In this document: positions 30,010 to 37,759 of the stretch, piece by piece
How positions within the stretch are numbered: position 1 is the first letter of the stretch
How the letters are laid out: each line of letters starts with the position of its first letter
IMG/VR virus record: IMGVR_UViG_3300021438_000025
Span: 1 to 42,487 of that record
Source: a virus
Strand: one strand, 5' to 3'
DNA: 42,487 bases
Translations under genes and position numbers: made by a program
The notes under the pieces: model-generated
The model's database searches: none
What the model saw: the letters and a program-made list of their open reading frames with translations, nothing else
Told to the model about the DNA's origin: nothing

Positions 30010-30544
30010 AATTCCAAACCTCGATTGGTATATATTTTCTGCATATATCAGCGGTTAGTTGTCTGTTTTTATTTCTAGCATCATAATAAGCGGCTTCATA
30101 AGCTTCATCAGCAGCTGCATCATAATAAGCGGCTTCATAAGCTTCATCAGCAGCTGCATAAGCTGCATAAGCAGCAGCATAAGCCGCCTCTTTCTCAGCA
30201 GCAACATAAGCAGCTGCATAAGCAGCTGCATAAGCTTCATAAGCAGCATCAGTAGCTTGTTTTAGTTCTTCTATCGTAGCTAATCCATTTCCAAATTTTA
30301 TTGCAACGTCAACTGCGTTTCGTGATCTTTCATCGGTCATCAAATGTCTGACTGTGTTAGCGCAATGTGCTTTTGCTAGCGTCAATAATTGCAATTCGGC
30401 TGGATTAGTACGCTGAAAAAGCCATAACAGCCAATCACCTCGATTACAGTTTTTTACAAAATCCTGCGGTGTATCGAACGAATTGAAATAATCCGCTCCA
30501 TCTCTGCAAGCGTCGTGAATATTTAAATTTTTTAGTGTTGCCAT
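29999..30544 (-). CDS. Ala/Tyr-rich repeat protein, Imm5-like putative immunity family
   Basis: A 181-aa protein. The N-terminal 95 residues, with CRDGADYFNSFDTPQDFV and DWLLWLFQRTNPAELQLLTLAKAHCANTV, match a family I know from many phages as 'putative immunity protein' (DUF resembling Imm5). The rest is an Ala/Tyr helix repeat (AAYAAAY..., then two copies of AADEAYEAAYYDA encoded by a 39-bp tandem duplication). RHLMTDERSRNAVDVAIKFG is also typical. It has its own strong promoter (30577-30605). Function unverified; a defence or immunity role is only a label. Confidence 0.7.
   Translation of the reverse strand: MATLKNLNIHDACRDGADYFNSFDTPQDFVKNCNRGDWLLWLFQRTNPAELQLLTLAKAHCANTVRHLMTDERSRNAVDVAIKFGNGLATIEELKQATDAAYEAYAAAYAAAYVAAEKEAAYAAAYAAYAAADEAYEAAYYDAAADEAYEAAYYDARNKNRQLTADICRKYIPIEVWNFGN
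30078..30155. repeat. 39-bp perfect tandem duplication in coding sequence
   Basis: 30078-30116 is repeated exactly at 30117-30155, 13 codons each, within the Ala/Tyr-rich protein gene. The surrounding 90 bases are built from related short units (GCATAAGCAGCT type). The length is a multiple of three, so changes in copy number keep the frame and change helix length. Confidence 0.9.
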
Positions 30545-30576
30545 TTTTTTATCCTGGTTATTTTGTGTGTGGTGTC

Positions 30577-30605
30577 ATTATTATTTATTAATATATATTT
30601 GTCAA
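30577..30605 (-). promoter_or_regulatory. Near-consensus sigma70 promoter for Ala-rich protein operon
   Basis: On the minus strand TTGACA (30600-30605), a 17-base A+T spacer, and AATAAT (30577-30582). The stop codon of the upstream gene (GCT TGA) is part of the -35 box. A 32-base leader with AGGAT leads to the ATG at 30542-30544. The promoter likely drives the operon down to the exonuclease and ssb. Confidence 0.8.
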
Positions 30606-30808
30606 GCTTTTTCATAATACCGACATTCCCTGGTTTCGTCGCAATCCTCAAAAAAATAGCCGCCTGGCATTTTTACAGCACCGTTTAGCTTTTCACGGAT
30701 GATTTGTTCAACGTTTTCACGCGTGCCTCCCTTGGCTAAATAGTCTTGTACTTTTTGGCATTTTCCGAAGTTGTCAAATTGTGGTTTTGAGTGTTTGCAT
30801 TGGGGCAT
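30602..30808 (-). CDS. Small Cys-containing protein beside origin-like region
   Basis: A 68-aa protein: MPQCKHSKPQFDNFGKCQKV, then ENVEQIIREKLNGAVKMPGG and YFFEDCDETRECRYYEKA. Four cysteines at the two ends may bind a metal. The TGA stop lies within the -35 box of the next promoter. It directly follows the repeat-rich region at 30825-31117. Not recognised. Confidence 0.6.
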   Translation of the reverse strand: MPQCKHSKPQFDNFGKCQKVQDYLAKGGTRENVEQIIREKLNGAVKMPGGYFFEDCDETRECRYYEKA

Positions 30809-30830
30809 GTTGTTGATTCCTAAATGCTAG

Positions 30831-31102
<272 letters not shown>

Positions 31103-31117
<15 letters not shown>

Positions 31118-33544
31118 ATAATCATACACTCCCACCCGTTCAGGCATGTAATAAGTCGTTACGCCTTTTGTGTTTCCAATTTTTACACCCAGTTTTATCA
31201 AAATCGGCTTAATCTGGTTTAGCTCTTTTTGTTTTGGCACTTTATCGAAACAAGCCTGGTAAATTTGTGTAGCTGTCATCTTTTTTTCCCACAAATGGCT
31301 ATCAACATCCCAAGCAAACATGGTTTTAATGGCATCATCCATAGGTAACACCGTTTGATGGTTGTTTGAGTTGCGCTCCTGCATTTGTTGCTCGGTATCT
31401 TTATCCAGCCACCACTTAGCACCTGATACATACAAATCACGCACCTGAGACCACAACTGTTGCATATCAATGTTGTGTTCGGTTATGCCTTGCACCTTGA
31501 TTACGCCAAACCTGCGAGAACCAGTGCTATCGTTTAAAAATGCTTCATCATTTACACTGGCACAAAATGAAGTTGATCGTAGATAGGCACACTCAGCGCG
31601 TGCGTAAGGTAGTCGAATAATGTCTTTTTGATTTGAGCAGAACGCTTTTAATGCTGCTATGTCTGACTTCCTAAAAGTAGCATCTAATTCACCTAGCTCA
31701 TTTATCCAGCATGATATGTTTTGCTTAATGCTGTCTTTGTTATCCAGCGAAAGGTTAGAACCATCTTTGATGTACCGATTACTGAAGTTTTGCCCGTTTA
31801 CTTTGTCTGGCAATAACTTTGTAAACCAAGTCGTTTTTTTATGCCCTTGATCGCCTTGCAAGACTAAAATCAATTCATACTTAGCACGCGCATTAGGGTT
31901 TATTCGGCATCCAATTACACCCTTATCCAATGCTGCTATACACTGGATTAACCACGTTTTGATAATCTCACAAGACAATACCCTATCTTCTGGCGCAACT
32001 ATCAAACTTTTGCATAACTCGTTTATTCTGTCCTTACCGTCCCATTTTTCAGAGTTAATCCAATCTTTAACAGGGTTTATTGTGTTTTCGGTTAGGATAA
32101 TCGGCAATCTTTCGATAATCCGTCCGTCAATCCTGTTTAACGCTGCTAAATCATAAAGCTGCTGTAGACAAGTTTCATTGTGTAGGTCGTGGGTAATGGT
32201 GTGGCGACTATCGATAATAATTTGCTGTGATTTGATCGCCTCATCGTAAATAGCTGCGATACCGTAGGCATTCAGCAATATTTGCAAATTGGTTTTAGTG
32301 GGCATAACCGTTTTAATTTTGCCTTTTTCATCATACAAAACATCGGAAAAAATTGAGGGCGGCAAAGGAATATTGAGCTGGTAACATTCGCGGTCTATAA
32401 AATCATCGTAAACCTGCACTGTTTTTTTTAGAATCGTGTAAACACGGCCGCCGTGTGCCTGGCTGTTAATCTTTGGCTTGCCATCATTCCAGTAAAACTT
32501 AGCCTTGGTTAGGCTTCCTCCATCATAACCTGGTTCGTTTGGGTCTGCCATCGTTAAACCGTCGTGCGACTTGTTTAACTCTCCAACTGTCATCAATCCG
32601 TTGCTGGTCAATACAGTGAAGTCGTGCATTAATTCTCCACGTCCTAACGCTTGCCAATCTCTTTCAGTCTTGCCAGTTGCTAAAAATTCACGTTTTTTGA
32701 CCTCGGTAACTTTCTCAAACTCTGGACGCACTTTTAAAGCCGATTCGCGGATTGCCTGTTTAGAAGCGTTTATTTCTTCGGGCGTTAAATCTTTGATAAT
32801 GGTTGTATCCAGTACATCACCATCAACTACCGTCGCATGATTGTATTTTTGTACTAATCCATCGTTTAAAATCGGTTTTGCCTCAAATGCCAATCTTTCA
32901 GACTTACCCAATACTGACAAATCAAATAAGCCGCGCTCTAACAAGGCAGGATGTATGCCTGCTCTAATCAGGTGATAACCATGCCCAGCTATCCACATCC
33001 GCGCCCACAAGATAGCCGCTATCCTTGGCACGTCCGCCATGCTCTTAACTGGTATATAAATATGCCGTCCTTTTTCACCTATCAACTCATTGCCGTTTTT
33101 GTCATAAATTAGGCTAGAGCTTGATGGTTTGACCACCGCGCCAATACCCGCCAATTCAGGGACAAACGCAACCAAATCGCTTAATGTGCCTGTATTGCCA
33201 TCAATATCAAACAGCATAAACCCTGGTGTGTTTAAGTTCTGAATGTGTCTTTTTGACCTAGATACTGATTTATCGGTTTCTTTGTCTTTAAGGCACAATC
33301 CAATCTTTTCACCTACCGCTAATACCGTGCCGTCTAAGCGCACAATAGAGCCTAAGATAATAGATTGTTTAACGGTTATTTTATTCAGTGCGTCCGCAAA
33401 CTCTTGTAAAGATTCGACAGAATGCGTAGTAAATCGCCCGTTAGTGGCGTTAGCAAATGACGCTTTAACTATCTGTCCATCAACTAGCGATAAGGTTTTA
33501 GCCTGGTTTGTGCTAGTTGTTAAAACTGAGTAATGAAGTGTCAT
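31103..33544 (-). CDS. VapE-type primase-helicase
   Basis: An 813-aa replication protein. The N-terminal part looks like an archaeo-eukaryotic primase: MLFDIDGNTG (Asp pair at 113-115) and KGRHIYIPV (H161). Residues about 480-740 are the VapE-type helicase: NPVKDWINSEKWDGKDRI, a Walker A variant LQGDQGHKKTTWF (564-572) and a Walker B-like CWINELGEL, then SFCASVNDEAFLNDSTGSRRF (sensor/arginine finger). ATG 33542-33544 follows GGAGAATTAAC; an upstream longer frame would add 27 unrelated residues. It would prime and unwind at the adjacent origin-like region. Confidence 0.85.
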
Positions 33545-33545
33545 G

Positions 33546-33719
33546 TTAATTCTCCAACAGCTTAGAAATAGGCTGCTTGGTATCACGCGATAACTTCTCA
33601 AGCACAGCGACTCTGACATAATCACTCAGGTTCATAACTCCCTGATTTTTTGATTCATTCGCTATCATATCGGCAACGCGCTTTGGTATTCTTGCTCTAA
33701 TTGTTGCATCTTTTTTCAT
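33546..33719 (-). CDS. Ribbon-helix-helix regulator at head of replication operon
   Basis: A 57-aa protein: MKKDATIRARIPKRVADMIA then LSDYVRVAVLEKLSR is the Arc-type strand-helix-helix (ATIRARIP; NLSDYVRVAV). ATG 33717-33719 is the first of the leftward operon; it is followed by the primase gene after one base. It may bind the short divergent region 33720-33781, where TTGT-GGT-ACAA is a small palindrome, and control both directions. Confidence 0.75.
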   Translation of the reverse strand: MKKDATIRARIPKRVADMIANESKNQGVMNLSDYVRVAVLEKLSRDTKQPISKLLEN

Positions 33720-33781
33720 TGTTTTATTCCATTGTTGTGGTACAATCAACTACATATTAACACAGACAAGGATAAAACAAA

Positions 33782-34468
33782 ATGATTAGATGTAATGTAT
33801 GCGAATCGACAGAATTTAAGTTTTGTTTTACAAAAGATTCGATAAATAGAACTATCTACCGTGAATACTGCCTTAAATGTGGCGCGTTTGTTGGTGCAAT
33901 GGTAAAAAAAGAAATTGCTCTTAATTGTGGGTATGAATTAACCGAACAATCAGGAAAAGCTTTGGATTTTAAAATGGATGTGTTTAAAGAACGCTTTGAT
34001 AAAGCAAGTAATGAGCATTACGCACATAATAAAAACGGCTTAGCTTTTGGGTTTACTGAATACGAAAATAGAAAATCATATTTTTTGTATTGCCCAGGAT
34101 GTTTGGATCATCTTGGATATATTCCAGAATCGGTTATTGAATGGATAAACCAATCATTTCATGAATCGTTTATTATTTTACTTGAAACTGCAAAAAATTT
34201 AACGCAATTTAATGAACCGACTTATTCCCACAAAATACCAAAAATACTTTTAGACGAATACAACGATTACATCCATTCCGAAAAATGGAAACGCAAACGA
34301 GAATTACGAATGGCACTTGATAACCATGAGTGTAAAATCTGTTTTAGTAAAAAAGAATTGCGAGTTCATCACATAACTTATACTGAATTAAATAACGAAC
34401 CCATGAGCCACCTTTTAACCGTGTGTCGTACTTGTCACTCGTTAATACATGGTCATGATACACAATAA
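33782..34468 (+). CDS. HNH endonuclease with zinc-ribbon N-terminus
   Basis: A 228-aa protein on the plus strand. CNVCESTEFKFC and YCLKCGAFVG near the start are zinc CxxC pairs, a third pair is YCPGCLDHLG (about 105). The C-terminal domain, HECKICFSKKELRVHHITY then SHLLTVCRTCHSLIH, is an HNH nuclease with both zinc pairs and the catalytic HH. A+T is higher than in structural genes. It may be a homing-type or recombination nuclease. It is divergent from the primase operon with only 62 bases between. Confidence 0.8.
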   Translation: MIRCNVCESTEFKFCFTKDSINRTIYREYCLKCGAFVGAMVKKEIALNCGYELTEQSGKALDFKMDVFKERFDKASNEHYAHNKNGLAFGFTEYENRKSYFLYCPGCLDHLGYIPESVIEWINQSFHESFIILLETAKNLTQFNEPTYSHKIPKILLDEYNDYIHSEKWKRKRELRMALDNHECKICFSKKELRVHHITYTELNNEPMSHLLTVCRTCHSLIHGHDTQ

Positions 34469-34489
34469 CCAGCAACACAAGGAAAACAC

Positions 34490-34651
34490 ATGAAACGCAC
34501 CCAAAAGCCCAAACTAGCCGAAACCGTAGCGGCTAACCGTCGCACGTTGCACTTCCTGGACTTTTGCGCGGGTAAGCCACCGCGTGAATTTACCGAATTA
34601 AACTGTGATAAAAAACTACCTAACAAAACGCCGCGATTGCCCAGCGCGTAA
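34490..34651 (+). CDS. Small basic protein after HNH gene
   Basis: A 53-aa protein, MKRTQKPKLAETVAANRRTL then HFLDFCAGKPPREFTELNCD and a basic end. RBS AAGGAAA lies 5 bases before the ATG. The 3' end overlaps, tail to tail, the minus-strand HNH gene at 34616 by 36 bases. It is not covered by any long frame on the other strand in its first half. Family not recognised. Confidence 0.6.
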   Translation: MKRTQKPKLAETVAANRRTLHFLDFCAGKPPREFTELNCDKKLPNKTPRLPSA

Positions 34652-35041
34652 GTCTGCAAGTATCGATTTGCCGCCATCCTCAAACGTTGCCAACAACTCC
34701 AGTAACGCTTTAAACTCTGACTCTGTTCGATTACCTTTTGCTTGATTTATCCTTGCGGAGGTAATCCCAAGGTTTAAACACTGAAAACTACCACCGCGTG
34801 AAATTGGCTCTCTGTGGTCAATTTCAATCTTACCCAGTGCTACCAGCTCACCTGTTAAATAACACGTCAAATACACCCGTTTACGTTTGATTATGAGTGG
34901 CTGTAACGTCAACCACTCGGCAAAATCGCGCGGCATGGGTATGTTGTCAGTGGGTAAGTTGAATTTCTTAGCACGTCCAAGACAGTTACTTCTAAATGTT
35001 TGTGCTTTCCGCTTTATTGTTTCGTGTGGTAATTCGGTCAT
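34616..35041 (-). CDS. HNH endonuclease (minus strand)
   Basis: A 141-aa protein with a compact HNH motif: VYLTCYLTGELVALGKIEIDHREPISRGG then LNLGITSARINQAKGN, that is D-H, the N of the middle and the final H replaced by the NQAKG pattern seen in a subset of HNH proteins. The N-terminal 60 residues are basic. It is the last gene in the minus-strand unit that starts at 35562 and converges with the plus-strand HNH unit. Confidence 0.75.
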   Translation of the reverse strand: MTELPHETIKRKAQTFRSNCLGRAKKFNLPTDNIPMPRDFAEWLTLQPLIIKRKRVYLTCYLTGELVALGKIEIDHREPISRGGSFQCLNLGITSARINQAKGNRTESEFKALLELLATFEDGGKSILADLRAGQSRRFVR

Positions 35042-35196
35042 AACCGCCCACTCTCACACGCGCATGACCGCAAAAACTGCGAACACGGATTGTTACTATC
35101 AACCGCCGTCCACACGCATACTTCAATAAAAAACGCTAATGCGCAGCCAATTATTGCAAATGCAATAAAGCTTATTACTTCAATAAAATTACTCAT
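35038..35196 (-). CDS. Small membrane protein
   Basis: A 52-aa protein: MSNFIEVISFIAFAIIGCAL then AFFIEVCVWTAV is one long or two short hydrophobic helices; the end NNPCSQFLRSCACESGRL has four cysteines. ATG 35194-35196 has GGTGGA upstream and lies inside the end of the previous gene. The TGA overlaps the HNH start (ATGA). May act on the host membrane early in infection. Function unknown. Confidence 0.6.
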   Translation of the reverse strand: MSNFIEVISFIAFAIIGCALAFFIEVCVWTAVDSNNPCSQFLRSCACESGRL

Positions 35197-35350
35197 TTCG
35201 TCCACCTGTCGATTTAAAATTTCGTGTGCCTGGTAAGTTTGCATGGCTGCCCAGTTCAATCAATGGAATGTCTTTTCGTGCCTTGGGTATTGAAAAACCG
35301 TTCATCCATTTTTTGTTCGGTTTGGTTTTGCGTAATGGCTTGAAGCTCAT
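35189..35350 (-). CDS. Small basic hypothetical protein
   Basis: A 53-aa basic protein: MSFKPLRKTKPNKKWMNGFS then IPKARKDIPLIELGSHANLP. No membrane part. ATG 35348-35350 overlaps the TAA of the regulator gene upstream, and its own TAA overlaps the next start. The tight overlaps make translation likely. Family not recognised. Confidence 0.55.
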   Translation of the reverse strand: MSFKPLRKTKPNKKWMNGFSIPKARKDIPLIELGSHANLPGTRNFKSTGGRNE

Positions 35351-35562
35351 GATTTACCTCTCTTAGATTTAGCATCTTGTTTCTTAGCCCACGCATACAG
35401 CGCATCGAAATCTACCTGGTTTTTGATGTGCGTTGGGGCTTTCTTTGCTGCTTTGGCGTAGTAGTAAATATTGCAATACTTAACGCCTGTTTCACGTTCT
35501 ACCCGCTTAAGGTTTGGCGCGCACGCTAGTTTTTGTCTTATGTACTCGATTTTATCGTTCAT
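35347..35562 (-). CDS. Small HTH regulator next to divergent operators
   Basis: A 71-aa protein with a likely helix-turn-helix: MNDKIEYIRQKLACAPNLKR, then VERETGVKYCNIYYYAKAAK (turn at TGVKY, recognition helix CNIYYYAK). The end is basic (AKKQDAKSKRGKS). It is the first gene leftward of the regulatory gap that contains two identical-type palindromes, one placed within its own promoter, so it probably represses itself and controls the early plus-strand operon. AGGAAAG precedes the ATG. Confidence 0.65.
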   Translation of the reverse strand: MNDKIEYIRQKLACAPNLKRVERETGVKYCNIYYYAKAAKKAPTHIKNQVDFDALYAWAKKQDAKSKRGKS

Positions 35563-35590
35563 CGCTTTCCTGAAAAGTTAATTTTTAATC

Positions 35591-35619
35591 ATCATAATCT
35601 TTAACATAGTTAAAAGCAA
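35591..35619 (-). promoter_or_regulatory. Leftward promoter of the regulator gene
   Basis: On the minus strand TTGCTT (35614-35619), a 17-base spacer and TATGAT (35591-35596). The palindromic operator O1 (35600-35614) fills the spacer, the classic position for repression. The -35 is weak, the -10 matches at five of six. Confidence 0.55.
35600..35614. promoter_or_regulatory. Operator O1, palindrome TTTAAC-ATA-GTTAAA
   Basis: Perfect 6-bp half sites with a 3-base centre. Its centre is 34 bp from that of O2, about three helical turns, so one regulator could bind both on the same face. Lies in the leftward promoter. Confidence 0.7.
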
Positions 35620-35633
35620 GACTAATAAATTAT

Positions 35634-35648
35634 TTTAACCAAGTTAAA
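35634..35648. promoter_or_regulatory. Operator O2, palindrome TTTAAC-CAA-GTTAAA
   Basis: Same half sites as O1, with a different centre; the symmetry extends by one base each way (35633-35649). It ends 8 bases before the -35 of the rightward promoter, where a regulator could block or help RNA polymerase. Confidence 0.7.
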
Positions 35649-35656
35649 ATAAATGC

Positions 35657-35685
35657 TTGACGTTTTGCGATAGTGCAATTAAACT
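35657..35685 (+). promoter_or_regulatory. Rightward early promoter
   Basis: TTGACG (35657-35662), a 17-base spacer and TAAACT (35680-35685). The start would be near 35692, followed by AGAGAGG and the ATG at 35714. It drives the coupled early operon 35714-37728. Confidence 0.75.
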
Positions 35686-35713
35686 GAGACCGTACAAACA
35701 AGAGAGGTAAGCA

Positions 35714-36049
35714 ATGAAACTATCAGAACTACAAAGAGGCGGCGCACGCGATTATCACCGACAACGCGCATTAAACAGCGCAAAAATGCGTTTATTATCG
35801 CTGGCTTATGATGCAGTACAAGATAACCCAGATTTAACACGCAATGAATTTATTGCCTGGGAAAGATTAAAAATACTTGGTCTGTCAAGGAAAAGCATTG
35901 TTAATTATCTGGTCGATGTTCCGTTTAAAAAAGAACCACGACAGTTAAAAGTAAAAGAAGACGAAAATCAGAAAGATATTTGGTATCTAGGATACCAAGC
36001 ATCAACACAGGGTCTTAAATTCCATCAATTATTAAGGACGCACAAATGA
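35714..36049 (+). CDS. First early-operon protein, unknown
   Basis: A 111-aa helical and basic protein: MKLSELQRGGARDYHRQRAL then RLLSLAYDAVQDNPDLTRNE, and LKILGLSRKSIVNYLVDVPF, which could be a helix-turn-helix. The strong ribosome site AGAGAGG and first place in the operon suggest high early expression. As a first early product it might shut off or take over host functions. No family recognised. Confidence 0.65.
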   Translation: MKLSELQRGGARDYHRQRALNSAKMRLLSLAYDAVQDNPDLTRNEFIAWERLKILGLSRKSIVNYLVDVPFKKEPRQLKVKEDENQKDIWYLGYQASTQGLKFHQLLRTHK

Positions 36050-36369
36050 TTCATCAATGCCAAAAATGCAAAAAGTTTTGCAGTTCTTTAGTAGTTGTTT
36101 GCCGATTATGCTCTGGGATGACGGTTAGAGCAACATGGACAGATGGGCGGATTATGTATTTTGGGGATTCGTACAAAAAATGGGAAGAACAGTTAAAAGA
36201 ATATGTTAGGGAATACATGGATTGTCTTAAGCCATTAAAAATTGAAGAATCTTACACGCCTTGGATAAAAAATGGAGCAAAATGGCGAAACGAAGAACTG
36301 TTTTTAAAAGCATTAGAAGCCGAACACAGAACAATTAACGAGTTTAACTTTTTGGAGTACAAACAATGA
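36046..36369 (+). CDS. Zinc-binding N-terminus protein, early operon
   Basis: A 107-aa protein. HQCQKCKKFCSSL and VCRLCSGM give four or five cysteines in a zinc knuckle at the N-terminus; then TWTDGRIMYFGDSYKKWEEQ and a helical C-terminal half follow. ATG overlaps the TGA of the first gene (ATGA). Function unknown. Confidence 0.65.
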   Translation: MIHQCQKCKKFCSSLVVVCRLCSGMTVRATWTDGRIMYFGDSYKKWEEQLKEYVREYMDCLKPLKIEESYTPWIKNGAKWRNEELFLKALEAEHRTINEFNFLEYKQ

Positions 36370-36476
36370 AACGCAGAAAAACACACATGACTGCGCATGA
36401 CGCGGTAAAACTAGGCTGCCGTTACTGGCTTGGTCAAATATTATCAACTGGAATATGGAGTGCACGTCATGTCTGA
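36366..36476 (+). CDS. 36-aa early-operon protein
   Basis: MKRRKTHMTAHDAVKLGCRY then WLGQILSTGIWSARHV. The ATG overlaps the stop of the upstream gene, and its own end overlaps the start of the next, so it is part of the coupled chain. The second half could form an amphipathic or membrane-touching helix. Function unknown. Confidence 0.55.
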   Translation: MKRRKTHMTAHDAVKLGCRYWLGQILSTGIWSARHV

Positions 36477-36606
36477 TTTAGACGAACACGAAAAAGCCAT
36501 TGCAGGCGACACAGAACTAACTGTTAATGAGGGATGGTTTGTTGGCGTGCTGTTTGGTTGCCTGGCAATTATTTGGGTTTTAGTTGTTAAGTGGTGGTTG
36601 TTATGA
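36469..36606 (+). CDS. 45-aa early membrane protein
   Basis: MSDLDEHEKAIAGDTELTVN is acidic, then EGWFVGVLFGCLAIIWVLVV is a membrane helix, ending KWWLL. Topology with N-terminus inside is uncertain. Overlaps both neighbours by four to eight bases. An early single-pass membrane protein may alter envelope or defence systems. Confidence 0.6.
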   Translation: MSDLDEHEKAIAGDTELTVNEGWFVGVLFGCLAIIWVLVVKWWLL

Positions 36607-36728
36607 AACAAAATAAAAATGAACCAGTGATACAAAAGCCAATAAAACGCGCTGTATCACGTCGGGTAATGCAGGATTTTAAACACAATGGCAATGGCAA
36701 GACTATTTTTGAGAGACTTGGGTTATGA
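36603..36728 (+). CDS. 41-aa basic early protein
   Basis: MKQNKNEPVIQKPIKRAVSR then RVMQDFKHNGNGKTIFERLG, basic with pI clearly high. Start ATGA overlap upstream, stop overlaps next ATG (TTATGAGT). No family recognised. It may bind nucleic acid. Confidence 0.55.
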   Translation: MKQNKNEPVIQKPIKRAVSRRVMQDFKHNGNGKTIFERLGL

Positions 36729-37030
36729 GTAATACAGAATGGTACAAAAACATACCGCCAAACGGTCAACAACGCAACATACATGTGCTTGGTTATAACC
36801 AGCTACCGCTTGGTTTGATACTGTTGGTTATGGACGGTGGCACGCCTGCGGATTGGTATCACAGACAAATAATGAGCCGAAACCAGCACGGACAATTTAC
36901 AAAAAAATACGATGATGGCAGTTTTGATGAAGAGGACGGTTACGATGTAAAAATACCGCCTAAGTTTCCAAAATACGCCACCATCCCACACAAAATATAT
37001 AAACATGGCTTTTTGGAGCTTAGACGATGA
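36725..37030 (+). CDS. 101-aa early-operon protein
   Basis: MSNTEWYKNIPPNGQQRNIH, then VLGYNQLPLGLILLVMDGGT, with a WY-containing start (TEWYKNIPP) like many phage early proteins; the second half is Lys/Asp-rich (KKYDDGSFDEEDGYDVKIPP). Part of the ATGA-coupled chain. No recognised family; soluble. Confidence 0.6.
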   Translation: MSNTEWYKNIPPNGQQRNIHVLGYNQLPLGLILLVMDGGTPADWYHRQIMSRNQHGQFTKKYDDGSFDEEDGYDVKIPPKFPKYATIPHKIYKHGFLELRR

Positions 37031-37728
37031 AACTAGAAATAGAAAACCATCTGCCAGACGGTGTCGAACTAACAACGGGCAACCCTGAATCGATTAATTT
37101 TGATGGTGATAAATCACACGTCATTATGAGGTTTGCTGTTAAACCGATTGAACCAGAACCAGACCAACATGCAGAACTAAAAGCACAATACGCCCAAGAC
37201 GTTGAGACGTGCAAGTCGATTGATGATCTTGAGGCTTGTCAGTTGTGGCAAAATTTATGCGTAGATAAATGGTATGACTATGAACCTGGAGATGAGCCAA
37301 GATTTTATACTAATATGATTTACCGCCGTCATCCACATGCTGACAAAATCATCGAATATCACAAATGCAGTGATGCCGATAAAAACCGCTGGCAAGTGCT
37401 GAATGCGTTAGATAACTGGGCGAATTTAAACAGTAAGCCAGAATGGGATGAAAATTATCAATACCGCCTAAAACCACGCACAATAACAATCGTGGTCAAC
37501 GGCGAAAGCAAAGAATACAATGCGCCGCTGAATGTTGCTCCTGTTTTTGGTGCCGAATATTGGGTGATTGAATTTTCGTTTGCTTTTGGGTTTTATCCTA
37601 ATTCAAAAGAATGGTTAGAAAGTGAGCTTGATATTTCCGCATTGCAAGAAAGTCATGTGTTTTCAACACAAGAAGACGCCGACAGAGTAGCAGATGCTTT
37701 TAATCAAATACTGGCAGGTGCTAATTGA
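37027..37728 (+). CDS. 233-aa early-operon protein, WYDY/YRLKP type
   Basis: The last and largest early product. ACQLWQNLCVDKWYDYEPGD then NWANLNSKPEWDENYQYRLKPRTITIVVNG is a motif seen in repeated form in several phage proteins of unknown role, where a W/Y-rich pair precedes YRxKP and a strand. The C-terminal 60 residues (WVIEFSFAFGFYPNSKEWLE...) may be another beta-rich copy. The TGA stop lies inside the -35 box of the RNA gene promoter. Function unknown. Confidence 0.65.
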   Translation: MKLEIENHLPDGVELTTGNPESINFDGDKSHVIMRFAVKPIEPEPDQHAELKAQYAQDVETCKSIDDLEACQLWQNLCVDKWYDYEPGDEPRFYTNMIYRRHPHADKIIEYHKCSDADKNRWQVLNALDNWANLNSKPEWDENYQYRLKPRTITIVVNGESKEYNAPLNVAPVFGAEYWVIEFSFAFGFYPNSKEWLESELDISALQESHVFSTQEDADRVADAFNQILAGAN

Positions 37729-37753
37729 CACCAGCAAATAAATAACAGATAAT
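37725..37753 (+). promoter_or_regulatory. Strong sigma70 promoter of the ncRNA gene
   Basis: TTGACA (37725-37730, perfect), a spacer of exactly 17 bases and GATAAT (37748-37753, five of six). The start would be about 37760, right at the 5' arm of the closing stem of the RNA. The stop codon of the previous gene is part of the -35 box. This is the best promoter in the window. Confidence 0.85.
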
Positions 37754-37759
37754 TTAAAT

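Noticed and set aside
30058-30250. CRISPR array or minisatellite at the Ala-rich gene
   Set aside because: Units are adjacent without spacers, multiples of three in length and keep the reading frame, so it is a coding repeat.
33720-33781. Firm promoter pair between the primase operon and the HNH gene
   Set aside because: Only weak matches (TTGATT-17-TAAAAC leftward, which would leave almost no leader) could be found; promoters must be there but cannot be placed with confidence.
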